A program made the position numbers and the translations under genes. DNA of 64,000 bases from Candidatus Thermodiscus eudorianus (GTDB lineage Archaea; Thermoproteota; Thermoprotei_A; Sulfolobales; Acidilobaceae): contig WAOW01000005.1 in NCBI GenBank assembly GCA_015521085.1, forward strand, positions 124,001-188,000. The letters run 5' to 3'. The notes below the pieces were generated by a model. The model was given only the letters and a program-made list of their open reading frames with translations, had not been told where the DNA came from and ran no database searches. Shown here piece by piece: positions 16,999 to 26,178 of this stretch; position 1 is the stretch's first letter, and each line of letters begins with the position of its first letter.

Positions 16999-18138
16999 TT
17001 GACCAGCGCTCGCACAGACCCATGTATACTCGTCAAGACATCCCTTGGGATGGAGAGGATAGCTGCCGCTAGAATCGAGGAGGCCTTACCCTGGGTGAGG
17101 GCAAAGCCCTCGCCAAAGGGGTTCAAAGGCCTAGTCCTCGTGTATAACTGTAAAGACGGCGACGAGAAGGAGATAGCGGACAAGGTTGTGGAGGCGGATC
17201 GCATAATACCGGTCATGGCGGTCGCCAAGGCTGATCCCTCCGAGATAGCCGAGAAAGCAGCGGAATTATCCCGCCACCATATATCTAGTAGCGAGTGCTT
17301 TGCCGTTAGGACGGTCAGGAGGGGGAGACATTCCTTTACAAGCATAGACGTTAACGTTATCGTGGGAGAGAAAGTAAGGAAGGCCTCCGGGGCCTGCGTC
17401 AACCTGACGCGACCGGACAAGCTAGTCATAGTGGAGATACTCCAAGACACTGCACTAATCTCTATACAGCCGGGCAGCATAGAATGGAAGAAGATGAAGC
17501 CCGGCAAAAACCCTGTCACTAGACTCTTCAAGCGGCTGAGCGTAGTCCAGATGCCATATCTGGGCCCCCTAGACGCGTGCCGTAACATGGGTGTAAGGAT
17601 AGGTAGGGAGGTCCAGAACTTTGAGGTGAAGGAGCTTGTAGTGGCGCCGGCTGGTAGTGTGGATGCGAGGCAGCTATCGGAGTTCCTAAACGGTCTCTTC
17701 GAGGGGATAGAATCCAGGTACAGGATACAATCTAGGAGCTACCATAGGGAGACTAGGAGGGTCCCCGTCTACCTCCAGGACATACACCAGCTAGTCAGAG
17801 ACCGGAGAGGCGAAGTCATAATAGTACTAGAACCCGAGGGTGAGCCCGTCTCAAAGGTAGCTGATACCCTGTGGGAGCTCCTCGTAAAAGGCAAGAGGGT
17901 CAACATTCTAGCAGGCTCCCGCGAGGGCGTCCCCCTAGGCATATACAGGTACGCTGACCTAGTAATCGACGTGGCTCCAGGAGTCACTCTATCGACGGAA
18001 TACGCTATAGCCTCAGCGCTTATAGCGTTCGCCACCCTACTCCACGATAGACTAGGAGGATTAGAGGATGAAAAGCCTAATACTACTGGCGGCGGGAAAG
18101 GGGGAGAGGCTAAGGCCCCTGACCGAGACAAGGCCTAA
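16999..18138 (+). CDS. THUMP-domain RNA-binding protein, possible SPOUT-type C-terminal half
   Basis: A 379-residue protein with an N-terminal THUMP-type region (about 8-160): ILVKTSLGMERIAAARIEEA at the start, then CFAVRTVRRGRHSFTS and the closing VEILQDTALISIQPG. It resembles COG1818 predicted RNA-binding proteins. The C-terminal half has an alpha/beta pattern (EVIIVLEPEGEPVS, RVNILAGSREGVPLGIYR, ADLVIDVAPGVTLSTEYAI) like a SPOUT methyltransferase, but this is not proven. It probably acts on tRNA. TTG 16999 is the start. The last 23 residues are low-complexity and overlap the next gene by 71 bases. Confidence 0.75.
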   Translation: MTSARTDPCILVKTSLGMERIAAARIEEALPWVRAKPSPKGFKGLVLVYNCKDGDEKEIADKVVEADRIIPVMAVAKADPSEIAEKAAELSRHHISSSECFAVRTVRRGRHSFTSIDVNVIVGEKVRKASGACVNLTRPDKLVIVEILQDTALISIQPGSIEWKKMKPGKNPVTRLFKRLSVVQMPYLGPLDACRNMGVRIGREVQNFEVKELVVAPAGSVDARQLSEFLNGLFEGIESRYRIQSRSYHRETRRVPVYLQDIHQLVRDRRGEVIIVLEPEGEPVSKVADTLWELLVKGKRVNILAGSREGVPLGIYRYADLVIDVAPGVTLSTEYAIASALIAFATLLHDRLGGLEDEKPNTTGGGKGGEAKAPDRDKA

Positions 18139-19309
18139 ACCCCTAATGCCGGTAGTAGACGAGACAATCCTATGCCGCCACCTCCGACTAGCCACGGAAT
18201 CCTATTCCCCCGACGAGATTATAGTCGTGGCATCGTACATGATCGACGACATAAGAAGGCACGTCAGAGACTGTGGATTCGAAGCCACGATCGTCAACCA
18301 AGAAGGAGAGAAGGGGACCGGGGACGCGATAAATAAAGCCCTAGCCAGTTCAAACGGCGACGAATTCCTGATAATCTACTCGGACATATACATCGACGCT
18401 AGAGTCTACGAGTCAATGGCTTCGTCAGAGACGCCCTCCATACTAGCAGCACCCGTGGACAAGCCTTGGGAGTACGGTGTGCTTGAGACACTAGAAGACA
18501 CATACATGAAAAGAATAGTCGAGAAGCCCCCCAGGGGGAGGGAGCCGAGTAACCTGGTCTTCGCGGGCATGATAAAACTGGGCCGAGAGCACGCCAGCTA
18601 CTTCAAGAAAATCCCCTTATCGCCGAGGAATGAGTATGAAGCCACCGACGGGTTAACTATGCTAGCTCAAGACTACCCGGTGAGAATAGTCAAGGTTGCA
18701 GACAAGGGACAGTGGCTGGACATAGGAAGGCCCTGGGATCTCCTGGAGGCAAACAGGCTAGCTCTAGCCTCGAAGACGGGCCAGACTAGGGTACAAGGCG
18801 AGGTACACTCCACTGCTGTCCTGGAGGGACCCGTTATTGTCGAGGAGGGCGCAGTCATCAAGCCATTCACAGTCCTGGAGGGACCCGCGTATATAGGACG
18901 TGGCGCGGTCGTCGGCCCTCACGCCTACATACGTGGCTGGGGGGTCCTGGGAGACGGATCCAAGGTAGGCCACTCGACAGAGTTTAAAGCCTCCATTCTG
19001 TTCGAGGGCGCCAAGGCGCCCCACCTCAACTATATCGGCGATAGCATAGTGGGCGAGCACGTTAACCTGGGGGCTGGAACAGTAACGGCTAACCTAAGGT
19101 TCGACAAGAAGACAATTAAGATGAGTATAAAAAATGTCAGGGTCGACACGGGCAGGAGCAAACTCGGCGCGGTAATAGGCGGGTACGCCCAGACAGGTAT
19201 AAACGTCTCGATATACCCCGGAGTAAAGATAGGATCACACGCTCTAGTGTACCCCGGCTGCGTCGTGAAGAGGGACGTCGAGAAGAACGGTGTAGTTAAG
19301 TGCAGCTAG
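18068..19309 (+). CDS. bifunctional sugar-1-phosphate nucleotidylyltransferase/acetyltransferase (GlmU-like)
   Basis: A 413-residue protein with an N-terminal nucleotidyltransferase domain (LLAAGKGERLRPLTETRPKP at 6-25) and a C-terminal left-handed beta helix of hexapeptide repeats (about 255-405). The segment LNYIGDSIVGEHVNLGAGTV matches the GlmU acetyltransferase active-site region. It resembles the archaeal ST0452-type enzyme that makes UDP-GlcNAc or dTDP-sugars. It provides activated sugars for N-glycans and surface polymers. It overlaps the THUMP gene by 71 bases and the radical SAM gene by ten. Confidence 0.9.
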   Translation: MKSLILLAAGKGERLRPLTETRPKPLMPVVDETILCRHLRLATESYSPDEIIVVASYMIDDIRRHVRDCGFEATIVNQEGEKGTGDAINKALASSNGDEFLIIYSDIYIDARVYESMASSETPSILAAPVDKPWEYGVLETLEDTYMKRIVEKPPRGREPSNLVFAGMIKLGREHASYFKKIPLSPRNEYEATDGLTMLAQDYPVRIVKVADKGQWLDIGRPWDLLEANRLALASKTGQTRVQGEVHSTAVLEGPVIVEEGAVIKPFTVLEGPAYIGRGAVVGPHAYIRGWGVLGDGSKVGHSTEFKASILFEGAKAPHLNYIGDSIVGEHVNLGAGTVTANLRFDKKTIKMSIKNVRVDTGRSKLGAVIGGYAQTGINVSIYPGVKIGSHALVYPGCVVKRDVEKNGVVKCS

Positions 19310-20826
19310 AGATAGCACTAGTGTATCTCTCCGACAGGCGAGTGGCGTACTCCAGCATAGCATTCCACATGCTGAAAGCCTACTTAGAGGAGAACAGGGT
19401 TCGAACAGCTACATATTTTCTAGAGGATGGGGAGCTAGTCGCTGAGCGTCCCTCTCCCCATCCCCGGAAGGCAAGAATCGTTGTGACGAGCCTCCCATAC
19501 GAGCTCCTCTACACGGAGCTGATCAAGGCCCTAGACAATGCAGGGATACCCGTCTGGAGGAATGAAAGAACCGGAGAACACCCCGTAATACTGGCTGGGG
19601 GTCCCTCTGTAACCGCAAATCCAGCGCCTCTAACACCCATCCTAGACGCTGTACTAGTCGGAGAGGCAGAGCCGGTGCTCGACGACATAATAGACGCGTC
19701 GCAAGCCGAAACCAGGAGAAGGGCTCTAGAGAGGCTAGCCAGCACGCCAGGCCTGCTAATCCCAGGCTTGAAGGAGAGGGTTAAGAGGATCTATGTAAAG
19801 GACCTCGATAAAGCATGGTACCCGGTGAACCAGCGAGTCCCTCCCGGAGTGGAGCCTGTATGGGGCAGATCCTTTATGCTGGAGACAACGCGGGGCTGTA
19901 GCAGGATGTGTAGGTTCTGCATGGAGGGAGCGATCTTCCGGCCAAAACGCGATAGAGGCTATGCCACCCTAAGGAACCTACTAGAGGCAGGGTTAGAAGA
20001 GACTAGGGCTGGGAAGGTGAGCTTCTATAGCCTAGCCTTCTTCGATAACCCAGACGCTGAGGGGATACTCGCACATGCAGTGGCCCTCGGCTTAGAGGTA
20101 TCAGTCCCCAGTATAAGGGCTGAGACGCTCACTGTCGATAGGGCCAGGCTCATAGCTGAAGGCGGTCAAAGAACGATAACGATAGCCCCGGAGACGGGGA
20201 GCTGCCGGATAGGCGAGGCTATAAACAAGTGCATAGGTTTAGAGGGGACAATGAATGCTATAGACACTGTCCTAGAGGCAGGGTTAAACAATGTAAAACT
20301 CTACCTAATAACCGGCTTCCCTGGAGAGCTAGATAACGAGTTCATAGAGACGATCCGCCTGGCGGAGGAAGCGGCGATTAGAGTTGCTAGAGGCGGAGGG
20401 ACCCTCAAGGTCTCCATAAACCCCTTCATCCCGAAGCCTGTAACCCCACTACAATGGGCTCCCGCCCCAGACCCCAAGATAGCCGCCAGGAGAATCCAGT
20501 TATTGAGGAAGAGTGTATCTAGGAAAGGCGGCCGAGTTACTTGGTATGATCCCAAATGGATCATACCACAGACCGTCTTTTCGAGGGGTGACTCCAGAAT
20601 CTCCCAGTTGATAATAGAATGGGCAAGGAGGGGGGCCAGGCTCGGACAGTTCAAGGGGGTAGCCAGAGAGAGCCGGTTGAACCTCGAATACTACTTAGCC
20701 GAGAAGCCTGTGGAGTGGGACCCGCCATGGCACGAGCTAGTTGAACATCCCTATGCTAGCCTTAGAAGCCTAAGGTTCGAGTACAAGTCCTTCCTCTCGG
20801 TTATCGCCTCTGGAAGGCATCGATGA
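19300..20826 (+). CDS. radical SAM protein with N-terminal B12-binding-like domain
   Basis: A 508-residue protein. Residues 1-150 look like a cobalamin-binding Rossmann domain (DRRVAYSSIAFHMLKAYL, VILAGGPSVTANPAPL). A radical SAM barrel follows, with the [4Fe-4S] motif C200-x3-C204-x2-C207 in TTRGCSRMCRFC. Later segments such as TIAPETGS and VKLYLITGFPGE are typical SAM-barrel strands. B12-radical SAM enzymes of this class catalyse methylations or sulfur insertions; the substrate is unknown. GTG 19300 lies inside the end of the upstream gene. The 3' end overlaps the convergent p30 gene by 26 bases. Confidence 0.88.
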   Translation: MQLEIALVYLSDRRVAYSSIAFHMLKAYLEENRVRTATYFLEDGELVAERPSPHPRKARIVVTSLPYELLYTELIKALDNAGIPVWRNERTGEHPVILAGGPSVTANPAPLTPILDAVLVGEAEPVLDDIIDASQAETRRRALERLASTPGLLIPGLKERVKRIYVKDLDKAWYPVNQRVPPGVEPVWGRSFMLETTRGCSRMCRFCMEGAIFRPKRDRGYATLRNLLEAGLEETRAGKVSFYSLAFFDNPDAEGILAHAVALGLEVSVPSIRAETLTVDRARLIAEGGQRTITIAPETGSCRIGEAINKCIGLEGTMNAIDTVLEAGLNNVKLYLITGFPGELDNEFIETIRLAEEAAIRVARGGGTLKVSINPFIPKPVTPLQWAPAPDPKIAARRIQLLRKSVSRKGGRVTWYDPKWIIPQTVFSRGDSRISQLIIEWARRGARLGQFKGVARESRLNLEYYLAEKPVEWDPPWHELVEHPYASLRSLRFEYKSFLSVIASGRHR

Positions 20827-21445
20827 GCCTGGCTGGGGCACTGGTGAGCCATAGACGAGCATACTCTCCTGGGACGCCAACGATGCTGGCCACGCCAGCC
20901 GCCGACATGGGATGCCACAGCTCGCTACTATCCCTAGCACCGCTGGCCAGGGCTATATCCACGTTGTAGGCAAACCCCCTCCTGAGCGAGAGATAATAGT
21001 ATCTCCATGTGGCCTTGTCTCGTTTCCCTAAGAGGTACCGGAGTAGTACTATGACGACCCCCCATCCCCTTTCACGGAAGAGGTTCCTCGTGCTCCTATC
21101 TACGATCCTCTCCATGCCAGGCACAACAATGTAGCCAGCAAACCTCTTATTTACGCTGGCGTATCTCGCTATCTCCTGGCTCTTGGCTTCTGCGACCAGT
21201 ATCACGCCTCTAGGCGCTTTCGCCGCCCTACCAGCCACATCACCTCGATTACTGCCTTTGACCCGGTAAACCTTGACCATCTTCACTCCCACTTTTAGAC
21301 CCTCGTCCACTATTCTACTCCAATCGCTAGGGTCAAAGGGTCTCATTCCTACAATGCAATAGCCAAGCCTCCCGGCATACCTGACAATATCTACGGCGTC
21401 ATCCACGTTTACAGGCTCTGTGTAGAGGTCGATAAAGCAGGACAC
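20801..21445 (-). CDS. rnp3: RNase P protein subunit p30 (Rnp3)
   Basis: A 214-residue PHP/TIM-barrel-like protein of the RNase P p30 family, which matures the 5' ends of tRNAs. Typical features are FIDLYTE at the N-terminus, ILVAEAKSQEIARYAS in the middle, and ALASGARDSSELWHPMSAAG near the end. It partners with Pop5, encoded nearby at 23980. The GTG start overlaps the stop of the COG1325 gene as TAGTG, showing coupling. The gene order eL15, COG1325, p30 is classical for the archaeal exosome superoperon. Confidence 0.93.
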   Translation of the reverse strand: MSCFIDLYTEPVNVDDAVDIVRYAGRLGYCIVGMRPFDPSDWSRIVDEGLKVGVKMVKVYRVKGSNRGDVAGRAAKAPRGVILVAEAKSQEIARYASVNKRFAGYIVVPGMERIVDRSTRNLFRERGWGVVIVLLRYLLGKRDKATWRYYYLSLRRGFAYNVDIALASGARDSSELWHPMSAAGVASIVGVPGEYARLWLTSAPARLIDAFQRR

Positions 21446-21882
21446 TACTCCACTCCACCTAGCCTCCTCCTATACTCTTCTATGGCGTTCCGGCGCCTGC
21501 CTCGGAACGATACAGCGACTCTAATAACGTCGTCGGACTCATACACAAGTAGCCTGCCAAGGTACGCCTCCTGCTTGCTCAACCTAAAATAGAGGGTCCC
21601 CTCCCTATCGACCCGATCCTCCAAGCTCTGCAGTAACACGCCCCTATCGCCTTCACCAAGACGCGAGAGGATGTAGTCCAGAGCACTGCTAGCGTCTTCT
21701 ACACCATCTATACGGGCCGTGATAACCCTTACCGGGTTGCCGTAATGCCCCTCATAGACTTCCTCTGCCACTCTAGCACGACTCCACCAGTCCCCTAGGA
21801 CGTGCTTTAGCGACTCGACCACTCTCTCCCTGTCCTCCGTTGCATGAACGTAGACTCTCAGTTCTAGGGATTTCACTGGCAT
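21445..21882 (-). CDS. COG1325 RNA-binding protein (exosome-cluster)
   Basis: A 145-residue RNA-binding-domain protein of the COG1325 family, long associated by gene order with the archaeal exosome and RNase P. The conserved pattern is LELRVYVHATEDRERVVESL at the N-terminus, GHYGNPVRVITARI in the middle, and LYFRLSKQEAYLGRL near the end. Relatives adopt a ribosomal L5-like fold. Its precise target is unknown. It lies between rpl15e and rnp3, overlapping the latter by one base. Confidence 0.88.
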   Translation of the reverse strand: MPVKSLELRVYVHATEDRERVVESLKHVLGDWWSRARVAEEVYEGHYGNPVRVITARIDGVEDASSALDYILSRLGEGDRGVLLQSLEDRVDREGTLYFRLSKQEAYLGRLLVYESDDVIRVAVSFRGRRRNAIEEYRRRLGGVE

Positions 21883-21954
21883 GGAGGGTCCCTCTCTACA
21901 AGACTGTACTAGACTAGCGGTTAGAGGATAATAGGATTATTGCATACTAGCCGG

Positions 21955-22629
21955 TCATATGTCCCCTTTGTGGTAGCGCTCTCTTAGCTCGTCGGGTTCT
22001 ATGAGCCTAGCTCTACCGCTTGCCTCGTGTCTCTTCTTCAAAGCCCTCTCTTTACTCTTCTTCTTCCACTTGTACTTGTGGGTGCCCTTTAATCCCCTAC
22101 TCTTCCTTAGTCCTCTCATCTTTCTGCCTGCACTAGTTAGCCCTCTGAAGGGTCTTCCCTTATGTTTCCCGCTAGACACCCATGAAAGCTCCGGGTCCGA
22201 TCTTATAGCGGGATGGTTTGGGTCGACTAGGATAACCTCGTACCACTTGTAGAGGCCGTCTTCGCCAACGTAGTAACTGTTAAGGACGACCATGTTGGGA
22301 TACTTCCTCTGAGCCCTCTCCTCCGCTATCAAACGTATACTCTTGGCTGGAGCGAAGCCGTAAACGCCCATCCTCTTAGGCCGTCTCCCTTTGTTGGGCC
22401 TAGGCTTTCTCATGCCGCCTTTTCTAACCCTTACCCTTACAACTATGACTCCTTGCTTCGCCTTGTAGCCGAGCGACCTAGCCCTGTCTATCCGAGTAGG
22501 CTTCTCTATCCTCAGTATAGCCGGCTGCCTCCTCCACTCGATGAGCCTGGCCTTCATCAGTAGCCCGTGTTCACCGTCGTAGGGCCTCTTCCACGCCTCG
22601 GCGACGTAGTGATACACTGACTTAGCCAT
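21955..22629 (-). CDS. rpl15e: 50S ribosomal protein L15e (eL15)
   Basis: A 224-residue eL15 starting [13 protein letters not shown], with the basic conserved segments [39 protein letters not shown] and the C-terminal [19 protein letters not shown]. The protein binds 23S rRNA. It has about 30 residues more than the usual roughly 194, mostly a charged tail ending ERYHKGDI. It is first in the minus-strand unit with the COG1325 gene and rnp3 and is divergent from ychF by 46 bases. Confidence 0.96.
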   Translation of the reverse strand: MAKSVYHYVAEAWKRPYDGEHGLLMKARLIEWRRQPAILRIEKPTRIDRARSLGYKAKQGVIVVRVRVRKGGMRKPRPNKGRRPKRMGVYGFAPAKSIRLIAEERAQRKYPNMVVLNSYYVGEDGLYKWYEVILVDPNHPAIRSDPELSWVSSGKHKGRPFRGLTSAGRKMRGLRKSRGLKGTHKYKWKKKSKERALKKRHEASGRARLIEPDELRERYHKGDI

Positions 22630-22675
22630 CGCGACGCACCCCGCACTGGAGTATCAGCACATCCGCTCCAGGCGA

Positions 22676-23974
22676 ATGGAGTTAGGTGTTTCCGAGGATT
22701 TTAAACTGTCCCCTCCCCCAGTTCCACCCCTAGAGCGGGGGAAGCGGCTTTTGGAGGCCTCAAAGATACTGCTTGGCGTTGTGGGGAAGACTAACGTCGG
22801 GAAATCAACGTTCTTCGCTGCAGCGACGGAGACGGTCGTTGAAATCGCCAATAGGCCCTTCGTTACAATCGAGCCTAACGTAGGCGTAGCGTATGTCAGA
22901 AAGACGTGTGTACACCGGGAACTCGGATTAGATAGATGCGACGCCTCCAATAGCCTATGCGTTAGGGGGGAAAGGTTTATACCGGTCAAAATAATGGATG
23001 TTGCAGGCCTAGTACCCGGAGCCCATAAAGGCAGAGGACTAGGCAATAGATTCCTAGACAACCTGAGGCAAGCCGATGCACTGTTACTGGTCGTCGATGC
23101 TAGTGGAGCCACAGACCCCGAGGGAGTCCCAGCCAGACCTGGAACCTACGATCCGGTGGAGGAGGTCCGCGAGATACTTTATGAAATAGACGAGTGGATG
23201 TACTCTGTAGCAGCTAGGGACTGGGCTAAGTTCTCGAAGTCAGTAGACACTGGAGGGGTCCTAGACGTGTCCGGTGCAATAGCGCAGAGGCTTTCCGGCT
23301 TGAGTATACGTAAATCCCATGTAGTCGCTGCACTAGACAAGACCGGGCTAAGAGATAAGAAGCTATCCTCCTGGAGTAGCGACGATCTAAGGAACTTCAT
23401 GAAAACTCTGAGAGAGGTATCGAAACCAGTAATAATAGTAGCTAACAAGGTGGACGTTCCTACCGCTTGGAGAAACATAGAGAGGCTACGCCAGGCGTAT
23501 CCCAGCTACCCGGTCATTCCTGTAAGCTCAGCAGCAGAACTACTCTTAAAACGACTGGCAAAAGAGGGGGTAATCAGATACCTGCCAGGCGACCCCAGCT
23601 ATGAGATACTAGACGAATCTAGGATTGACGAGAAAACCAGGAAACTGTTAGAGATCGTAGATAGAGTCCTGGAGAAATGGGGGTCGACAGGCGTCCAGGC
23701 AGCCATAAATACAGCTGTCCTTGACGTTTTAAATCACATAGCGGTTTATCCCGTCGACGATCCGAATAGATTCACCGATAAGAATGGCAGGATTCTGCCC
23801 GACGTCATCCTAGTCCCGAGGGGTACTACTGCGAGGGACTTAGCATATATCATACACACTGACTTAGGTAAAACATTCCTTTACGCGATTAATGCGAAGA
23901 CGAAGCAGAGGGTAGGCGAGTCCTATGTACTACAGGATAACGATGTGATAAAGATAGTAGCCGCCGCCAGATGA
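22676..23974 (+). CDS. OBG-family GTPase, archaeal YchF type
   Basis: A 432-residue TRAFAC GTPase. G1 is GVVGKTNVGKST near 34-45, G3 is DVAGLVPGAHKGRGLGN near 103-119, and G4 NKVD near 252. A C-terminal TGS domain (about 350-432) contains VPRGTTARDLAYIIHTDLGK. The YchF/OLA1 family binds ribosomes and can hydrolyse ATP as well as GTP. The asparagine-based G4 here suggests guanine specificity. It is divergent from rpl15e and convergent with the Pop5 gene. Confidence 0.92.
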   Translation: MELGVSEDFKLSPPPVPPLERGKRLLEASKILLGVVGKTNVGKSTFFAAATETVVEIANRPFVTIEPNVGVAYVRKTCVHRELGLDRCDASNSLCVRGERFIPVKIMDVAGLVPGAHKGRGLGNRFLDNLRQADALLLVVDASGATDPEGVPARPGTYDPVEEVREILYEIDEWMYSVAARDWAKFSKSVDTGGVLDVSGAIAQRLSGLSIRKSHVVAALDKTGLRDKKLSSWSSDDLRNFMKTLREVSKPVIIVANKVDVPTAWRNIERLRQAYPSYPVIPVSSAAELLLKRLAKEGVIRYLPGDPSYEILDESRIDEKTRKLLEIVDRVLEKWGSTGVQAAINTAVLDVLNHIAVYPVDDPNRFTDKNGRILPDVILVPRGTTARDLAYIIHTDLGKTFLYAINAKTKQRVGESYVLQDNDVIKIVAAAR

Positions 23975-23979
23975 GAACC

Positions 23980-24564
23980 CTACAGCTTCTTCCTAGCACC
24001 TACTCTTTTAAGCGCCTTTTTGAGGGTCCCACTTGTCCCCAATGGCAAGATCCGGATCTTCACCCCGTTTACATCACGTACCAGGCCTAGGATGGCGAGT
24101 GCATGGTATTTGTATAGGTGCTTGACCCTTATGACGCCAAGACGCTTCACGGGGTCATAGTAGACTAGGTGTATTCCTGAATCGACAAGACCAACCTCTC
24201 CTAGTATCTCTTCGGCGGTTTTGATTATAGCCCTGGCTAGGCTCCGTTCATCTATATTTTCTGTCGTCTCGATAGTGAAGACTATGTATCTGCGTCTAGG
24301 CTTCTGGCTGGTTTCCTCTACGGCTTTCCTTATTCTGTGATTTATCGAGGCAGCCGTTAGGAGTCCCTTAAGGGTCTTCCTCACCCTGGACACTATACTA
24401 TAAATATATATCATAAATATAATTAGTATTATGTCGACCACTAGTAACGGTACCAGCCAGTCCACGTTAGCATCACCTGACTCCTCAGTGGAGAGAAGCT
24501 CCGGCCATCTAGAGAGTCTCTGGTCGGTCTCTTCATCATCGGACCCAAATAACCAGGTGACCAT
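23980..24564 (-). CDS. rnp2: RNase P subunit Pop5 (Rnp2) with N-terminal membrane-anchor extension
   Basis: The C-terminal 105 residues are a Pop5-type RNase P protein. It starts RRRYIVF at 90-96 and continues through GLVDSGIHLVYYDPVKRLGV and IRVKHLYKYHALAILGLV to ILPLGTSGTLKKAL. Ahead of it is an extension with an acidic N-terminus, a 22-residue hydrophobic segment (36-57) and a basic patch SRVRKTLKG, which fits a single membrane anchor with the RNase P domain inside. ATG 24564 gives 194 residues. GTG 24465, preceded by GGTGA at seven bases, gives 161 and still keeps the anchor. Typical archaeal Pop5 has about 100-150 residues. Confidence 0.85.
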   Translation of the reverse strand: MVTWLFGSDDEETDQRLSRWPELLSTEESGDANVDWLVPLLVVDIILIIFMIYIYSIVSRVRKTLKGLLTAASINHRIRKAVEETSQKPRRRYIVFTIETTENIDERSLARAIIKTAEEILGEVGLVDSGIHLVYYDPVKRLGVIRVKHLYKYHALAILGLVRDVNGVKIRILPLGTSGTLKKALKRVGARKKL

Positions 24565-24572
24565 TAACTGTA

Positions 24573-24581
24573 TTATTTAAA
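24573..24581 (+). promoter_or_regulatory. TATA box between rnp2 and psmA
   Basis: TTATTTAAA lies 46 bases before the psmA ATG. Its complement CTTTAAATAA could also serve the minus-strand Pop5 gene, placing that start near 24551, which would favour the internal GTG 24465 for Pop5. Confidence 0.5.
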
Positions 24582-24626
24582 GCTCCCGCACCATCCTACT
24601 CCCTGGAGACGAGGGTGTATGACTGA

Positions 24627-25403
24627 ATGGCGATGATGCCTCAAACAGCGTATGATAGGGCTACCATAATATTCTCGCCAGAGGGCGACCTATACCAGGT
24701 AAGATACGCCTTCGAGGCCGTCAGAAAGGGATGGACGAGTATCGGTATAAAGGGAGTCGACGCCGTGGTACTGGCCGCCGAGAAGAGGAAACTCACGAAA
24801 CTACTAGACTTAGAGAGCATAGAGAAGATATACAAAGTAGACGATCACATCGGAGTGGCATTCGCTGGCATGGGTAGCGATGGGAGGATACTGATAGACC
24901 AGGCGAGGTTGATAGCGGTCAGACACCGACTGCTCTATGGCGAACCACCCACAGTCGACTACGTGGCGAAGGCTATCTCAGACATAAAACAACTATACAC
25001 CCAACACGGCGGGGTCAGGCCCTTTGGAGTATCCCTAATATTCGGAGGCATAAACCCCGATGGGAAGATAAGACTTATAAAAACAGACCCTGGAGGGCAA
25101 TTCTTCAACTACTACGCAGTAGCTATCGGCTCCGGTGAGTCCTTCGTCAACGGATTCCTAGAGCAAAACTATAGAAAAGACATGGGTTTCGACGAGATAA
25201 TTGATCTAGTCTTGGAGGCAATATTCAAGAGCAAAATTGAAGGAGGCGGCGAGAAAATGGAGAAAGAAGAACTAATAGAAGAGCTACCTCGTCTGGTCGA
25301 GATAGGATACGTTAAATCCGACGATCGAATTTTCAAGAAGATGACCCCAGAAGAGATACGAGAACACGTCGACAAGCTAAGGGATAAACTTTTAAATAAA
25401 TAA
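24627..25403 (+). CDS. psmA: 20S proteasome alpha subunit
   Basis: A 258-residue alpha subunit forming the outer rings of the archaeal 20S proteasome. The N-terminal gating and signature region is IFSPEGDLYQVRYAFEAVRKG (residues 12-32). The alpha fold continues with HIGVAFAGMGSDGRILIDQAR and PFGVSLIFGGINPDG. The C-terminus ends LRDKLLNK, without an obvious HbYX feature, as expected of a core subunit. GAGGGTG precedes the ATG. It heads the plus-strand exosome-proteasome string. Confidence 0.97.
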   Translation: MAMMPQTAYDRATIIFSPEGDLYQVRYAFEAVRKGWTSIGIKGVDAVVLAAEKRKLTKLLDLESIEKIYKVDDHIGVAFAGMGSDGRILIDQARLIAVRHRLLYGEPPTVDYVAKAISDIKQLYTQHGGVRPFGVSLIFGGINPDGKIRLIKTDPGGQFFNYYAVAIGSGESFVNGFLEQNYRKDMGFDEIIDLVLEAIFKSKIEGGGEKMEKEELIEELPRLVEIGYVKSDDRIFKKMTPEEIREHVDKLRDKLLNK

Positions 25404-25473
25404 CTCCCGGCACAAGCAATTTTCACCGAATAAAAGGGGACCTCCAATAAAATATTACTCTGGGTGTAGGTGA

Positions 25474-26178
25474 ATGCCAGGCAAGAAACAGGATTATGTA
25501 ATAGCGTGGATAGAAGTTAAAGGAAAGCGCTTCGAAATACTAGTAAGACCTGATCTGGCGTTCAAATTCAAGGAAGGCGAGAACGTCGATTTAGAGGATG
25601 TATTATGGACGGATACCGTCTACAGGGACTCAAGGAAGGGCCTCAAAGCCAGTCCCAGCGAGATTAGAAGCGCCTTCAACACGGAGGATATAGTTAAGAT
25701 AGCCGAGAAAATACTCCGCGAGGGCAACATACAGTTAACCGAAGAACAGAGGAGAAAGCTTATCGAGGCTAAGAGGAGGCAAATCATAATGTACATAGCT
25801 AGGAACGCCATCGACCCGAAGACAGGCAGGCCGATCCCAGAGACAAGGATTGAAACCGCCTTCGACCAGCTAAGGATAGGAGTAGACCCATTCAAAGACG
25901 CTGAGAGCCAGGCAATAGAGGCCGTCAAGAAGATCGCCCGGATAATGCCTATCAAGCTAGCCCGGGCGATAGTCAAAGTAGAGGTACCACCTAGCTTCTC
26001 CGGGAGGATATATAGGGAACTGGCTAGGCTGGGCACCCTGCTTAAAACCGAGTGGCGCCACGACGGAAGCCTAGTAGCGGAGATAGAAATCCCAGCGGGG
26101 TCCCAGGTGGAAACGGTATCCCGCATACAGGGCTTGACCAAGGGTCAAGCACGGATAGACGTAAAGGTGATTAAATAG
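25474..26178 (+). CDS. SBDS/Sdo1 ribosome maturation protein
   Basis: A 234-residue archaeal SBDS protein. Domain I contains RFEILVRPDLAFKFKEGE and the segment NTEDIVKIAEKILREGNIQ. The central helical domain has IMYIARNAIDPKTGRPIPE, and the C-terminal domain covers AIVKVEVPPSFSGRIYREL. In eukaryotes SBDS works with an EF-2-like GTPase to release eIF6 from the large subunit. It is preceded by GGGTGTAGGTGA and followed directly by rrp4, whose GTG overlaps its stop. Confidence 0.96.
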   Translation: MPGKKQDYVIAWIEVKGKRFEILVRPDLAFKFKEGENVDLEDVLWTDTVYRDSRKGLKASPSEIRSAFNTEDIVKIAEKILREGNIQLTEEQRRKLIEAKRRQIIMYIARNAIDPKTGRPIPETRIETAFDQLRIGVDPFKDAESQAIEAVKKIARIMPIKLARAIVKVEVPPSFSGRIYRELARLGTLLKTEWRHDGSLVAEIEIPAGSQVETVSRIQGLTKGQARIDVKVIK

